In this document: piece after piece, positions 14,578 through 22,319 of the stretch | How positions within the stretch are numbered: position 1 is the first letter of the stretch | Layout of the letters: each line of letters begins with the position of its first letter | Assembly (NCBI GenBank): GCA_965371445.1 | Contig: CBDUYN010000169.1 | Coordinates: forward strand, 1 to 22,692 | DNA from: DASWIG01 sp965371445 | Lineage (GTDB): Bacteria > Acidobacteriota > Thermoanaerobaculia > Multivoradales > J023 | Length of the DNA stretch: 22,692 nucleotides | Reading direction: 5' to 3' | Position numbers and translations under genes: made by a program | The notes under the pieces: generated by a model | What the model was told of the DNA's origin: nothing | What the model saw: the letters and a program-made list of their open reading frames with translations, nothing else | The model's database searches: none

Positions 14578-15984
14578 CTACTCTCCCTTCGACGGCAGGT
14601 GATTGCCCTTCATGTCGTAGCCGCTCTTGTGCAGCTCTTCCTCGAGCAGGGCCCGCAACATGAAGCCGCTCTGGTCGCCCAGGCTCACCGAGCCGCTCTG
14701 CTCCGGCAGGCCGAGGGCCGCAGAGAACCGCTCTTTGAGCTCCCCGGCCGCCGGGCGGCTCGCAGGGTTCTTGTCGAGCGCCGCGAGCACCACCTCCTCG
14801 ACCTCCGGCGGGATGTCGGGATGGAGCGCTCGCGGCCGCGGCGGCTGGTCGCGCACGTGCATCATCATGACCTGGAGGGGATTGCCCTGGGTGTCGAGAA
14901 AGGGCAGCCGTCCGGTGAGCATCTCGAACATCATGACGCCGACGCTGTACACGTCGGCACGCCCGTCGTACCCCTCGGCCATGGCTCGTTCCGGGGCCAG
15001 GTAGGCGAGGGTCCCGGCGATGCCGTCCTGCGAGGCGTCCAGCTCCTCCGAGGACTCCCGCATGAGCTTCGCCAGCCCGAAGTCGAGGACTTTGACGACC
15101 TCGCCCTGACGGCTCTCGTGCAGGAAAATGTTCTGAGGCTTGATGTCGCGGTGAATGATGCCCACGGAGTGGGCCTCGGCCAGGACGTCGCACACCGGGA
15201 GCACGATCTCGGCACAGCGCTCGGCCGCCAACCGGCCGTGCTCGCGGAGCTCCTCCTCGAGCGGCTGGCCCCGCAAGAGCTCCATGACCATGAAGGCGAC
15301 GCCGTAGCGGGTGGCCGTGAAGTCGAAGATCGCGACGGCGTTGGGGTGCTCCACGCGGCAAGCCGAGATCCCCTCGCGCTGAAAGCTCTCGAGGGCCTTT
15401 TCGTCGTCCCGGATCCCGGTGTGCAGCAGCTTGATCGCCACCGAACGCTTGAGCGCCAGATGGGTCGCCTTGTAGACCGTGCCGAACTGCCCCGAGCCGA
15501 TCAGGGATTCGATCTGGTAGCGCCCCTCGAGAACGGTTCCGGGCTCGATGTCGCGCAGCGACGTGAACGGCGTCAACGCCTTGGGCTCGTCGCGCAACGG
15601 GCCTATCGCGCGCAGCTGGGCCTGGACCCGGGCGAGCGCCACAGGGAAGTCGATCGGCTTCGTGATGTAGTCGTTGGCCCCCAGGTTGAAAGCTTCCACC
15701 ATGTCCTCGCTTTGGTCTTTTGAGGTCGCCATGATGATCGGCAGCTCCTCGGAGGAATAGGTCTGGCGGAGCTTCTTCAAGACGTCGATACCGCTCATCA
15801 CCGGCATCATGATGTCGAGCAGCACCAGGTCGAAAGGCTCGGTCTTGGCTAGCCGCAGGGCCTCCATGCCGTTGGCCGCGGTCGCCACATGGTAGTCGCC
15901 GCTTTTCTCCAGCCACCGCGACAACGCCAGCCGGTTGACCGCGTTGTCGTCGACGACCAGGATGGAAAAACGACGCTCGCTCAT
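14578..15984 (-). CDS. Response-regulator receiver fused to Ser/Thr protein kinase
   Basis: 468 residues from the ATG at 15984, which has AAGGA seven bases upstream; an in-frame ATG at 16044 lies within the promoter region and is less likely. Residues 6-125 are a CheY-like receiver: acidic pair DD (12-13), phospho-acceptor VLLDIMMP (D57), K109 in TKP. Residues 156-410 are a eukaryotic-type kinase: LIGSGQFGTVYKA (G163-G168), VAIKLL (K185), HRDIKPQN (D280), LDFGLAK (D301), GTLAYLAPE and YSVGVMMFEMLTG. All catalytic residues are present. No transmembrane or PASTA segments, so it is cytoplasmic. The arrangement implies that phosphorylation of the receiver by a histidine kinase controls Ser/Thr phosphorylation. 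A hybrid kinase and HPt gene lie 2-4 kb away. The last ~60 residues are unassigned. Confidence 0.93.
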   Translation of the reverse strand: MSERRFSILVVDDNAVNRLALSRWLEKSGDYHVATAANGMEALRLAKTEPFDLVLLDIMMPVMSGIDVLKKLRQTYSSEELPIIMATSKDQSEDMVEAFNLGANDYITKPIDFPVALARVQAQLRAIGPLRDEPKALTPFTSLRDIEPGTVLEGRYQIESLIGSGQFGTVYKATHLALKRSVAIKLLHTGIRDDEKALESFQREGISACRVEHPNAVAIFDFTATRYGVAFMVMELLRGQPLEEELREHGRLAAERCAEIVLPVCDVLAEAHSVGIIHRDIKPQNIFLHESRQGEVVKVLDFGLAKLMRESSEELDASQDGIAGTLAYLAPERAMAEGYDGRADVYSVGVMMFEMLTGRLPFLDTQGNPLQVMMMHVRDQPPRPRALHPDIPPEVEEVVLAALDKNPASRPAAGELKERFSAALGLPEQSGSVSLGDQSGFMLRALLEEELHKSGYDMKGNHLPSKGE

Positions 15985-16032
15985 GGAAGATCCTTGACGA
16001 TGAACGACCCGAAAGGCCGTACCTGGTTGAGG

Positions 16033-16060
16033 ATCGTACATCACATCGTAAGCTAATCAA
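16033..16060 (-). promoter_or_regulatory. Sigma-70-like promoter for the REC-kinase gene
   Basis: On the minus strand TTGATT (16060-16055) and TACGAT (16038-16033) are spaced by 16 bases. The predicted start near 16026 gives a leader of about 42 bases to the ATG at 15984. Confidence 0.45.
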
Positions 16061-16153
16061 GCACACCTTACAACGAACATTGCGGCGTAGGGACAGCTCA
16101 GACGCGCCTTGCGGCCACGACGCACCCGGTGGCGCGCCAGCGGGGCTGCGACG

Positions 16154-16168
16154 GACTCTGCTAGAGTC
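16154..16168 (+). promoter_or_regulatory. Extended -10 / inverted repeat upstream of srkA-like gene
   Basis: GACTCT-GCT-AGAGTC is a perfect 6-bp inverted repeat. It contains TG-C-TAGAGT (hexamer 16162-16167), an extended -10 whose transcription start would fall at or next to the ATG at 16175, predicting a leaderless mRNA. No Shine-Dalgarno sequence precedes that ATG, consistent with this. Confidence 0.4.
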
Positions 16169-16174
16169 TGCTCC

Positions 16175-17242
16175 ATGAGCCGTTCCGATCCTACGGATCT
16201 ATTCCTCTCGCTGACTCCCGAGAGGGTCTTGCAAGCCGTGGAGGCCGCGGACTTGAAGACCCACCCGGTCTGTTATCCGCTCAACTCGTTCGAGAACCGG
16301 GTCTACGAGGTGGAGCTTGTCGACCGCACCCGGGTGGTGGCGAAGTTCTACCGCCCGCAGCGCTGGAACGTCGAGCAGATCCTCGAGGAGCACGAGCTCC
16401 TGGCCGAGCTTGACGCCGAGGAGATTCCGGTCTGCGGCGTTCGCCCCTTCGCCGACGGCTCGACGCTGCGCCAGATCGACGACATCTACTACTGCCTCTT
16501 CGAGCGCCGCGGCGGACGCGCTCCCGACGAGCTCGACGAGGCGAGCGCCGCGCGGTTGGGGATGTTCGTCGCCCGGCTCCACAACGTCGGAGCCCGCCAC
16601 GCCGTCCGCCACCGTCCGGCCCTGTCGGCGGCGCGCTACGTGCGTCGTGGCGTCGCCTGGCTCGACGAGCACCGGACGCTCCCCCGCCACCTCGAGAAGC
16701 GCTACTTCACGACGGCCACGAAGATCGCCGAGATCGCCGAGGCCCGGATGGCCGGGGTCCCAACCCACCGCATCCACGCCGACCTCCATCTCGGCAACGT
16801 GCTCTTCCGCGCCGGCGAGCTGCGCGTGCTCGACTTCGACGACTTCTGCACCGGGCCCGCCGTCCAGGACGTGTGGCTCGCCCTGCCGGGCCGTGACCGG
16901 GAGACGGCGCGCCTGCGCGAGGTCTTTCTCGAGGCCTACGAGCAGCTGCGGCTCTTTGACCGCTCGACGCTGCGGCTCGTCGAGCCGCTGCGCGGCCTGC
17001 GCATGGTGCGCTACGCGGCGTGGCTGGGGCGCCGCTGGCACGATCCGGCCTTCCGCGCCGGCTGGCCCCACTTCGGGACTCACGAGTACTGGCAGCGAGA
17101 GACCGACGATCTCGTCGAGCAGCTGGCGGTGATCCAGGGCGAGGAGCCTGTCGAGCCCCCAGTGGAGGGCGAGCGACGTAGCGTCGCCGTGCAGGAAGAG
17201 CTCCTGACCAACAAGGACTACTTCTGGGATTGGGAGGAGTAG
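16175..17242 (+). CDS. srkA: SrkA/RdoA-type stress-response Ser/Thr kinase
   Basis: 355 residues from the ATG at 16175; the frame is open further upstream but only over the promoter. It belongs to the RdoA/YihE (APH-fold) kinases: PVCYPLNSFENRVYEVEL (31-48, nucleotide-binding region), VVAKFYRP (K57), W..EQILEEHELLAEL, the catalytic loop THRIHADLHLGNVLF (H201, D203, N208) and metal site LRVLDFDDF (D220). In E. coli SrkA counters stress-induced death and phosphorylates itself and protein substrates; cytoplasmic. Residues WLGRRWHDPAF and PHFGTHEYW in the C-terminus are family-typical. It is divergent from the REC-kinase gene and its 3' end overlaps the convergent phosphodiesterase-like gene by 25 bases. 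Confidence 0.9.
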   Translation: MSRSDPTDLFLSLTPERVLQAVEAADLKTHPVCYPLNSFENRVYEVELVDRTRVVAKFYRPQRWNVEQILEEHELLAELDAEEIPVCGVRPFADGSTLRQIDDIYYCLFERRGGRAPDELDEASAARLGMFVARLHNVGARHAVRHRPALSAARYVRRGVAWLDEHRTLPRHLEKRYFTTATKIAEIAEARMAGVPTHRIHADLHLGNVLFRAGELRVLDFDDFCTGPAVQDVWLALPGRDRETARLREVFLEAYEQLRLFDRSTLRLVEPLRGLRMVRYAAWLGRRWHDPAFRAGWPHFGTHEYWQRETDDLVEQLAVIQGEEPVEPPVEGERRSVAVQEELLTNKDYFWDWEE

Positions 17243-17823
17243 GACGGCTCGGCGAGCAGCTCTTCGACCACCCGGCCCGTCGCCTGCGCCGGCGCCGGGA
17301 TCCCCAGCAGACGGGCCAGAGTAGGGGCGACGTCGACGTGGCGCGTCGGCGCGACGGTGACGCCCCGGTGGATCCCGGGCCCGCGGACGTAGAAGATGGC
17401 ATGCATCTCCCGGCGCTCGGGCCAAAAGCCGTGAACCCCCTCGCCCCAGGGAACCCTGGTAGGGCTCAGCGGCCGCTCCGCCAGTGCCCGGCTCGGATAG
17501 TAGCCCGGTGCGAGGTCCAGGTAGAGGTCCCCGGCCAAGGGTCCGCCGACGCCCATCCCACCGAGCTCTTCGACGCGGAAGACCCGCGTCACGACCGGCT
17601 TGCCGGTCGCCGGGTCGCCGGCCGCGGCTCCCTCGGAGCGCAGGCGCGCCACGTTGGGAAGACGTCCCTCGGCGAGGAGACGGTCGACGACGGCGTCCGC
17701 CGCACCGTCCCAGGAGACGACGACGAGCCGCGGTGCGGCTGGCCGAGCCGCTTGCGCCGCACAGGTGGGCCCCTGCGCGGCCACCAGCGCTGCCACGAGA
17801 AAGAAGCCGAAGCGCCTTTTCAT
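17218..17823 (-). pseudogene. Phosphodiesterase/sulfatase-like exported protein with internal deletion
   Basis: 201 residues from the ATG at 17823, chosen because MKRRFGFFLVAALVAAQG is a good signal peptide; a GTG at 17838 directly follows the HPt stop and is an alternative. The mature N-terminus is that of type I phosphodiesterase/alkaline-phosphatase-superfamily proteins: LVVVSWDGAADAVVDRLL (metal D39) and LPNVARLRSEGAAA. After residue 68 it jumps straight to a region near the family C-terminus: DPATGKPVVTRVFR, GDLYLDLAPGYYPS, EMHAIFYVRGPGI and RHVDVAPTLARLLGIPAPAQ. The central 250-300 residues, with the nucleophile Thr/Ser and most metal ligands, are absent, so catalysis is not expected. 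The frame is intact. It is the last gene of the minus-strand operon and overlaps the srkA end. Confidence 0.75.
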
Positions 17824-17838
17824 CCGGATGGCACGCAC

Positions 17839-18297
17839 CTAGACGAGCCGCGCCTTCTCGGCTTCGTAGGCTCCATGAGTTTCCCGGGCAACCGTCATGA
17901 GCTCTTCGGCGAGCGGTCTCGCGGCGGCGAGGTCCCCTTCACGGACCGCGTTCTCGATGCTTCCGCACAGCTCCGAGACGTCCAGGGCACCGACGTTGGC
18001 GGCGCTCCCCTTGAGCGAATGCGCCAGCTTGGCGGCGTCCTCGGCATCGTCCCCGGCGAGAGCCTGGTCCAAGTGCTCGGGGATGGTCATGAGCTGTGGC
18101 AAGAAAGCGTCGATGACGCTCAAGATGAAGTCGCTGTCACCCGCGGCAAGATCGCAGAGCGACTGGAACTGGATCGGTTCGATTAGCGGCACTTTCGGGT
18201 CGTTCCTTTCTCCGTTCGGGCACATCATATGAGATCTGACCGGCGACCGCGAGCGCTCCATGTGGCCGTGGCCGGCGAGATCGGCCCCTGCCGGCAT
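17839..18297 (-). CDS. HPt-domain phosphotransfer protein
   Basis: 152 residues from the ATG at 18297, whose GGGAG site overlaps the stop codon of the upstream histidine kinase at ideal spacing. ATGs at 18228/18225 and a GTG at 18192 are possible shorter starts, since the first ~37 residues are not conserved-looking. The rest is a four-helix HPt domain with LAHSLKGSAANVGA (phospho-accepting H93), preceded by FILSVIDAFLPQLMTIPEHLDQAL and followed by ELCGSIENAVREGDLAAARPL. It would shuttle phosphate between the receiver domains of the hybrid kinase next door and other receivers, perhaps the REC-Ser/Thr kinase at 14578-15984. It is the likely type of substrate for SixA (12762-13289). The stop is directly followed by the start region of the truncated phosphodiesterase. 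Confidence 0.88.
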   Translation of the reverse strand: MPAGADLAGHGHMERSRSPVRSHMMCPNGERNDPKVPLIEPIQFQSLCDLAAGDSDFILSVIDAFLPQLMTIPEHLDQALAGDDAEDAAKLAHSLKGSAANVGALDVSELCGSIENAVREGDLAAARPLAEELMTVARETHGAYEAEKARLV

Positions 18298-18302
18298 TCT
18301 CT

Positions 18303-20246
18303 CTACTCCCAGGGATCGAGCAGGGCTTCCAGCTTCGCGATGAGCTCGTCGGGCGTGAACGGCTTCTGGAGGAAGTGCTCCCCGGCCTGGAGGATGCGCT
18401 CGTCGCTCACCGCCGTACCGGTGTAGCCCGACATGAAGAGGATGCCAATCTCCGGGTGGCGCTCGCGGACCACCTCGGCGAGCTCGAAGCCGCTTTGTCC
18501 CGGCAAGACGATGTCGGTCAAGAGGAGGTCGATACCCCTGAAGTCCTCTTCCAGGCGGACCAGGGCTTCTTCGGCCGTCGCCTCGGCCAGCACCTGAAAG
18601 CCCTGGGGCTCAAGCAGCGAGGTGACGACCTTGCGGACCACGGACTCGTCTTCCACCAGGAGGACGGTGATCGCCTTCCTCTCGGCGGAGCGCCGGGTGA
18701 GAGCGGGCGCGGCCTCCGGGGCGGCGGTGAGCCCCTCGCGGCAGGCCGGGAAACGGATCCGAAAGGTGGTTCCACCGCCCGGCTCGCTGAGCAGGAAGAC
18801 CATGCCCCGGCTTTGCTTGACCATCGAGTCGACGATCGACAGGCCCAAACCGGTCCCCCGTCCGGGCTCCTTGGTGGTGAAGAAGGGCTCGAAGATCTTG
18901 TCCCGGGTCTCCGCGTCCATGCCGACGCCGGTGTCGCTGACCACGAGCTCGACCCACTCCTCCGATTCCGGCACCGCCTCTTCCAGGCTCAGGACGCCGG
19001 AGGGAGCGTTGGTCGTGACGTTTAGCGTCTCGACGGTGAGCCGGCCGCCGTCGAGCATGGCGTCGCGGGCGTTGACCACCAGGTTGACCAGGATCTGCTC
19101 GAGCTGCGCCCGGTCGGCCTTGATCGGCAACAGGTCCTCCGCCAGGCGCAAGGTCATCTCGACCTGCGCGCCGATCAGCCGGCGCAGCATCTCGTCGGTC
19201 TGGTGGACGACCTCGTTCAAGTCGAGCACCACGGGCTGGATGGCGTGACGGCGGCTCACCGCCAGGAGCTGACGGGTCAGCGCCGCGGCCCGCTGCGCCG
19301 CCTGCTCGATCTCCGTCACCTGCGGATGGGGCGGCAGGCCGATCGACTGGCGCTCCTCGGCGAGCAGGCCGCAGCAGGCCGTGATCACCGTCAGGAGGTT
19401 GTTGAAGTCGTGGGCGACGCCCCCGGCGAGCCTTCCGAGGCTCTCCATCTTCTGGCTGTGATGGAGCTGCTGCTCCAATTGCCTCTGCTCGGTCGTGTCG
19501 CGGCCCACCGACTGGAATTCCACCAGCACGCCGTGGGGGTTAAACAGCGCCCGATCGGTCCACTGAATCGACGTCGGCCCGGTGGCACCATCGAGGTGCT
19601 GCTCGCGCGAGTGGGTCGGCCGCTCGGCGTCGAACCTCCCGAGCTGCGCCCGGTCGAGCCCGGTCAGATCGAAAAAGCTGTGGCCCAGAAGCTCTTCGTC
19701 GGCAGGAGCGAAGTAGCGCTGAAAGGCACGGTTGACGAACGTCAGCGTGCCGTCGCCCAGGTAGCGGCAGACGAGCTCCGTCTGGTCGTCGACCACGGCC
19801 CTGAAGCGGCTCTCGCTCGTCCGCAGCGCCGTCTCCGACTTGTGCCGCTCGATGGCGTAGCGGACCGAACGTGCCAGGATCGAAGCGTTCAAACCCCCCT
19901 TGACGATGAAGTCCTGGGCGCCGCTGCGCACCGCCTCGGCCGCCACCTCGTCGTCGTCGAGGCCGGTCAGGACGATCACCGGGACGCCCGGGCTATGGGT
20001 CTGGAGACGCTGCAAGGTCGAAAGGCCTTCGCTGTCCGGCAGCGTGAGGTCCAGGAGCACGACGTCGATCGCCTCGCCCGCGAGAAGCGCCAGGGCGTCC
20101 GCCAGCCGATCCGCCAGGATCACTGAGGTCCGAAAGGCCGTCGACCTCCGGAGATAGGTCTCGATGATCTTTTGAAAGATCAGGTCGTCCTCGACCACGA
20201 GGACGCGCAGAGTGCTCTCCAGCCCTGGAGACAACGGTTCGGTCAT
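18303..20246 (-). CDS. Hybrid sensor histidine kinase (REC-PAS-HisKA-HATPase-REC)
   Basis: 647 residues, cytoplasmic (no membrane segment). N-terminal receiver 13-130 with LLDLTLP (D66); its conserved Lys region reads FIVKGG rather than TKP. PAS domain about 143-258 (SESRFRAVVDDQ.. FVNRAFQRYF). HisKA with LAGGVAHDFNNLL (H279), HATPase with NLVVNARDAML (N-box, 388-398), DTGVGMD, IFEPFFTTKEPGRGTGLGLS (G boxes). C-terminal receiver 526-645 with LLLTDIVLP (D578) and LQKPF. The class receives an input through REC/PAS and passes phosphate to the second receiver, then to an HPt. The HPt gene follows immediately. The ATG at 20246 has GGAAGGA upstream; the DUF6526-like gene ends 43 bases before it, so the three form an operon. 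Confidence 0.94.
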   Translation of the reverse strand: MTEPLSPGLESTLRVLVVEDDLIFQKIIETYLRRSTAFRTSVILADRLADALALLAGEAIDVVLLDLTLPDSEGLSTLQRLQTHSPGVPVIVLTGLDDDEVAAEAVRSGAQDFIVKGGLNASILARSVRYAIERHKSETALRTSESRFRAVVDDQTELVCRYLGDGTLTFVNRAFQRYFAPADEELLGHSFFDLTGLDRAQLGRFDAERPTHSREQHLDGATGPTSIQWTDRALFNPHGVLVEFQSVGRDTTEQRQLEQQLHHSQKMESLGRLAGGVAHDFNNLLTVITACCGLLAEERQSIGLPPHPQVTEIEQAAQRAAALTRQLLAVSRRHAIQPVVLDLNEVVHQTDEMLRRLIGAQVEMTLRLAEDLLPIKADRAQLEQILVNLVVNARDAMLDGGRLTVETLNVTTNAPSGVLSLEEAVPESEEWVELVVSDTGVGMDAETRDKIFEPFFTTKEPGRGTGLGLSIVDSMVKQSRGMVFLLSEPGGGTTFRIRFPACREGLTAAPEAAPALTRRSAERKAITVLLVEDESVVRKVVTSLLEPQGFQVLAEATAEEALVRLEEDFRGIDLLLTDIVLPGQSGFELAEVVRERHPEIGILFMSGYTGTAVSDERILQAGEHFLQKPFTPDELIAKLEALLDPWE

Positions 20247-20289
20247 CTGGCGGCGTTTCCTTCCTGGCTACGAGCGGCCACGTAGCGAC

Positions 20290-20730
20290 CTAGCAGCGCA
20301 GGTCGTCGGTTTGCCAGTCCTTGATGCGCTTCTTGATCTCGACGCGGCTGGTGAGCCCCCCTTCGAGAACCGCCTTCACCAGCTCCGGAAGCTCGCCGTC
20401 GCTCGCGAAGCGCAGGGCGACCAGCTGTCCCGGAGCGAGCTCGCCGATCCGGCCGCGCAGGTCCTCCGGCAGCACCTCCTGGAGGCGCAGGCGCATCTCG
20501 AGGCGGATCACGCGGTCCTGCACCGTCAGCGGAAAAATGCGCATGTACCAAAAGACGCCGACGAGCGCCAGGGCGACGAGAAACGCCAGCGCCGACTCGA
20601 CGCCCGGCGTACGAATCAGCCGCCAGCCCAAGAAAAGGACGTTGGCGAGAAAGACGAACGAGATGCCGAAGTGGTACGGCGCGACGATTTTCGAGTGATT
20701 TTCGTAGCTTTGAGCTTGGGGTGTGGCCAT
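20290..20730 (-). CDS. DUF6526-like two-helix membrane protein
   Basis: 146 residues; the ATG at 20730 has GGAGG eight bases upstream, and longer in-frame starts lie in non-coding DNA. The N-terminus QSYENHSKIVAPYHFG is the DUF6526 family signature (Asn-His, then aromatic/His before the membrane). Transmembrane helices at about 21-38 (FGISFVFLANVLFLGW) and 46-64 (ESALAFLVALALVGVFWYM). The cytoplasmic part has RVIRLEMRLRLQEVLP, LAPGQLVALRFASDGEL, and a conserved end with IKKRIKDWQTD. Function unknown. It is the first gene of the operon with the hybrid kinase and HPt, so a role in that signalling unit is possible but unproven. Confidence 0.85.
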   Translation of the reverse strand: MATPQAQSYENHSKIVAPYHFGISFVFLANVLFLGWRLIRTPGVESALAFLVALALVGVFWYMRIFPLTVQDRVIRLEMRLRLQEVLPEDLRGRIGELAPGQLVALRFASDGELPELVKAVLEGGLTSRVEIKKRIKDWQTDDLRC

Positions 20731-20762
20731 GACGAGTCCTCCTGGGAACCGAGTTTGGCGGC

Positions 20763-20768
20763 ATTGTA
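20763..20768 (-). promoter_or_regulatory. -10 box for the DUF6526/histidine-kinase operon
   Basis: Minus-strand TACAAT (20768-20763), preceded by CCCGC, gives a predicted start near 20756 and a leader of about 26 bases to the ATG at 20730. No clear -35 is visible. Confidence 0.4.
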
Positions 20769-21005
20769 GCGGGATCCGCCTCGAGGTGCGAGGACCCCTA
20801 CCGGGAACATCCAGTACCGGACCCTCGACCGGAGGGGCGACGACCGCGGCGCTCCTCCGAGATCGAGATGACCGGCCGCCGATTGATTCTCCGACCTGCC
20901 GCCCTCTAACACGTCGGGAGCCGAGCCCGGCGGACCAACGCCGAGCTCGGCGACGACAAACCGGCGGCCTCCCACGCGGAAGCCGCAACAACCCAGGAGA
21001 ACACC

Positions 21006-21752
21006 ATGAGACGATCGACAGCATGCCGGGTCGCCGCCCTGATCCTGACCACCCTCGTCCTCTTCGCAGGCATCGCCGCCGCCGAGGAAGCGCTGACCAA
21101 CTCCGACGTCGTGAAGATGGTCGGTGCCGGCTTGAGCGACGCGCTCGTCGTCGAGTCGATCGACGCCCTCGCCGGGAGCTTCGACATCCGCCCCGAGGCC
21201 CTGATCGAGCTCCGTCAAGACGGCGTCCCCGAGAGCGTCCTCCAGGCCATGGTGCGCAAGACGTCCGACTCGCCGAAGCGGACGATCCCCGACGGCACGC
21301 CGCTCGTGCTCCGCTTGCAGTACGAGGTGAGCTCCGACAGCGCGCAGCCAGGCGATCCCGTCCTTTTCGAGGTGATCGAACCGCTCAGCGTCGACGGCTT
21401 CACCGTGGTCGCGGCGGGAGCCGACGTGGAGGGGACGGTGGTCGCGGCACGGCCCCGGAAGGGATTCGGCCGCCGCGGGCTGCTCGAGCTCAGCATCGAC
21501 TCGGTCGAGGCCGTCGACGGTCAGAGGATCCCGCTGCGCAACACACGGTCGATCAAGGGCCGCGAACGGTACAACAAGGCCGGGGTCATCACGCTGCTCT
21601 TCGGCCCCTTCGGCATCCTCGTCAAAGGTGACGACATCAAGGTCCCCGCCGGGTCGGAGCACACCATCTACACCGATCGGGATTGGACGGTCGAGCTTGA
21701 CCGACAGGATGTCGGCGGCGCTTCTGAGGCGACGCCTCCGTCGGCTGGCTAG
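21006..21752 (+). CDS. Secreted protein of unknown function
   Basis: 248 residues; the ATG at 21006 follows GGAG. A clear signal peptide, MRRSTACRVAALILTTLVLF then AGIAAA, is predicted to be cut near residue 26. Residues 28-85 contain a short helical motif seen in many exported acidobacterial/myxobacterial proteins (ALTNSDVVKMVGAGLSDALV, then PEALIELRQDGVPESVLQAM), a pattern of repeated helix-turn units. Residues 95-225 are predicted beta-rich (PLVLRLQYEVSSD, DPVLFEVIEPLSVDGFTVVA, AGADVEGTVVAARPRKGFGR, LLELSIDSVEAVDGQRIPL), suggesting a periplasmic beta-barrel-like or sandwich domain. No catalytic motif is recognised. It is separated from the divergent DUF6526 operon by about 275 bases in which no gene is seen. 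Confidence 0.8.
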   Translation: MRRSTACRVAALILTTLVLFAGIAAAEEALTNSDVVKMVGAGLSDALVVESIDALAGSFDIRPEALIELRQDGVPESVLQAMVRKTSDSPKRTIPDGTPLVLRLQYEVSSDSAQPGDPVLFEVIEPLSVDGFTVVAAGADVEGTVVAARPRKGFGRRGLLELSIDSVEAVDGQRIPLRNTRSIKGRERYNKAGVITLLFGPFGILVKGDDIKVPAGSEHTIYTDRDWTVELDRQDVGGASEATPPSAG

Positions 21753-21755
21753 CCC

Positions 21756-21789
21756 AAAAAATTCGGCTCCTTGGGGCCAAGGAGCCGAA
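21756..21789 (-). terminator. Strong intrinsic terminator, minus-strand orientation
   Basis: A perfect 13-bp stem (21762-21774 with 21777-21789), left arm TTCGGCTCCTTGG. On the minus strand it is followed by TTTTTT (complement of A6 at 21756-21761). The U-tract orientation serves a gene reading leftwards from above 21800, although the hairpin may also stop the secreted-protein mRNA. Confidence 0.8.
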
Positions 21790-21797
21790 ACCGGGAG

Positions 21798-21938
21798 GGG
21801 AAGCGCTTCCCAACGGGGGCGGACTCTTGCCAGAAGGGAGCTCTGGACCCACCCGGCGGAGCGCGACTCTTCCGGACGCTCAGCGTCCTCCCCGGCACGA
21901 CCTGACAAAAAGGTAGCGTCCAGGGCTCCGCCCTGGAC
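21798..21938. repeat. Cluster of three palindromes
   Basis: GGGAAGCGCTTCCC (21798-21811), GGACGCT-C-AGCGTCC (21874-21888) and GTCCAGGGC-TCC-GCCCTGGAC (21918-21938) are all perfect. The last has the same 9-bp stem and triloop design as the hairpin at 93-113. No gene is seen in this stretch. Confidence 0.6.
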
Positions 21939-21982
21939 ATCCGGGAGGACGGACGATTCCCCCGTCCGGCGCTGGCGAGGAC

Positions 21983-22319
21983 CGAAAACGACGGGGTACT
22001 TCGCGTGCTGGCTGACCAAGCTGAATGGCCGCACCGTCCGCGGGTCGTAGTAGATCTCCGGCAACGGGTCGCCGAACGTCCAGTTCTCCGCGAAGAAGAG
22101 GTCCACCGCCTTCGTGACCCGGGCCTCCTCCTCGGCGCTCGTCCCCTGCTGGCCCTTTTTCCACGAGCCCTCGACGTCGAAGAAGAGCGTCGTCTCCACT
22201 CCGCGCTCGACCATCGCCGCGTGCAGCGGACGGAAGATCTCCTCGCCGTGGTCGAAGGTGAAACCGCAGATCAGGACGTCACGGCGCGCCGAAGCCGGCG
22301 ACGCGCTCCTCCTCCGCAC
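21983..22319 (-). pseudogene. Phospholipase-D-like fragment
   Basis: About 110 minus-strand codons, from a possible GTG at 22319, contain a PLD-superfamily N-terminal half: RRDVLICGFTFDHGEEIFRP, LHAAMVERGVETTLFFDVEG, DLFFAENWTFGDPLPEIYYD and the HxK motif SQHAKYPVV. After the HxK motif the expected NFTxxGxxxNxE strand is missing; the frame runs into hairpin DNA at about 21985 and on to an unrelated stop. PLD proteins of this sort occur as nucleases or in defence islands (DrmC of DISARM is one), but neighbours that would support this are absent. Upstream, another frame (VIDRLFVLNAEGAEEERVAG, ending TGA near 22285) overlaps it and could be the tail of a different gene. Confidence 0.5.

Noticed and set aside
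14510..16066. 518-residue minus-strand frame overlapping the REC-kinase gene
   Set aside because: Different frame of the same strand; low-complexity Arg/Ala/Pro composition, while the REC-kinase frame has all conserved motifs.
16109..16174. N-terminal extension of the SrkA-like kinase
   Set aside because: These codons cover the promoter and inverted repeat; the family starts at MSRSDP..LTPERVLQA, at the ATG at 16175.
21983..22319. DrmC and a DISARM defence system
   Set aside because: Only half of a PLD-like domain is present and no helicase, methyltransferase or DUF1998 gene lies in the window.
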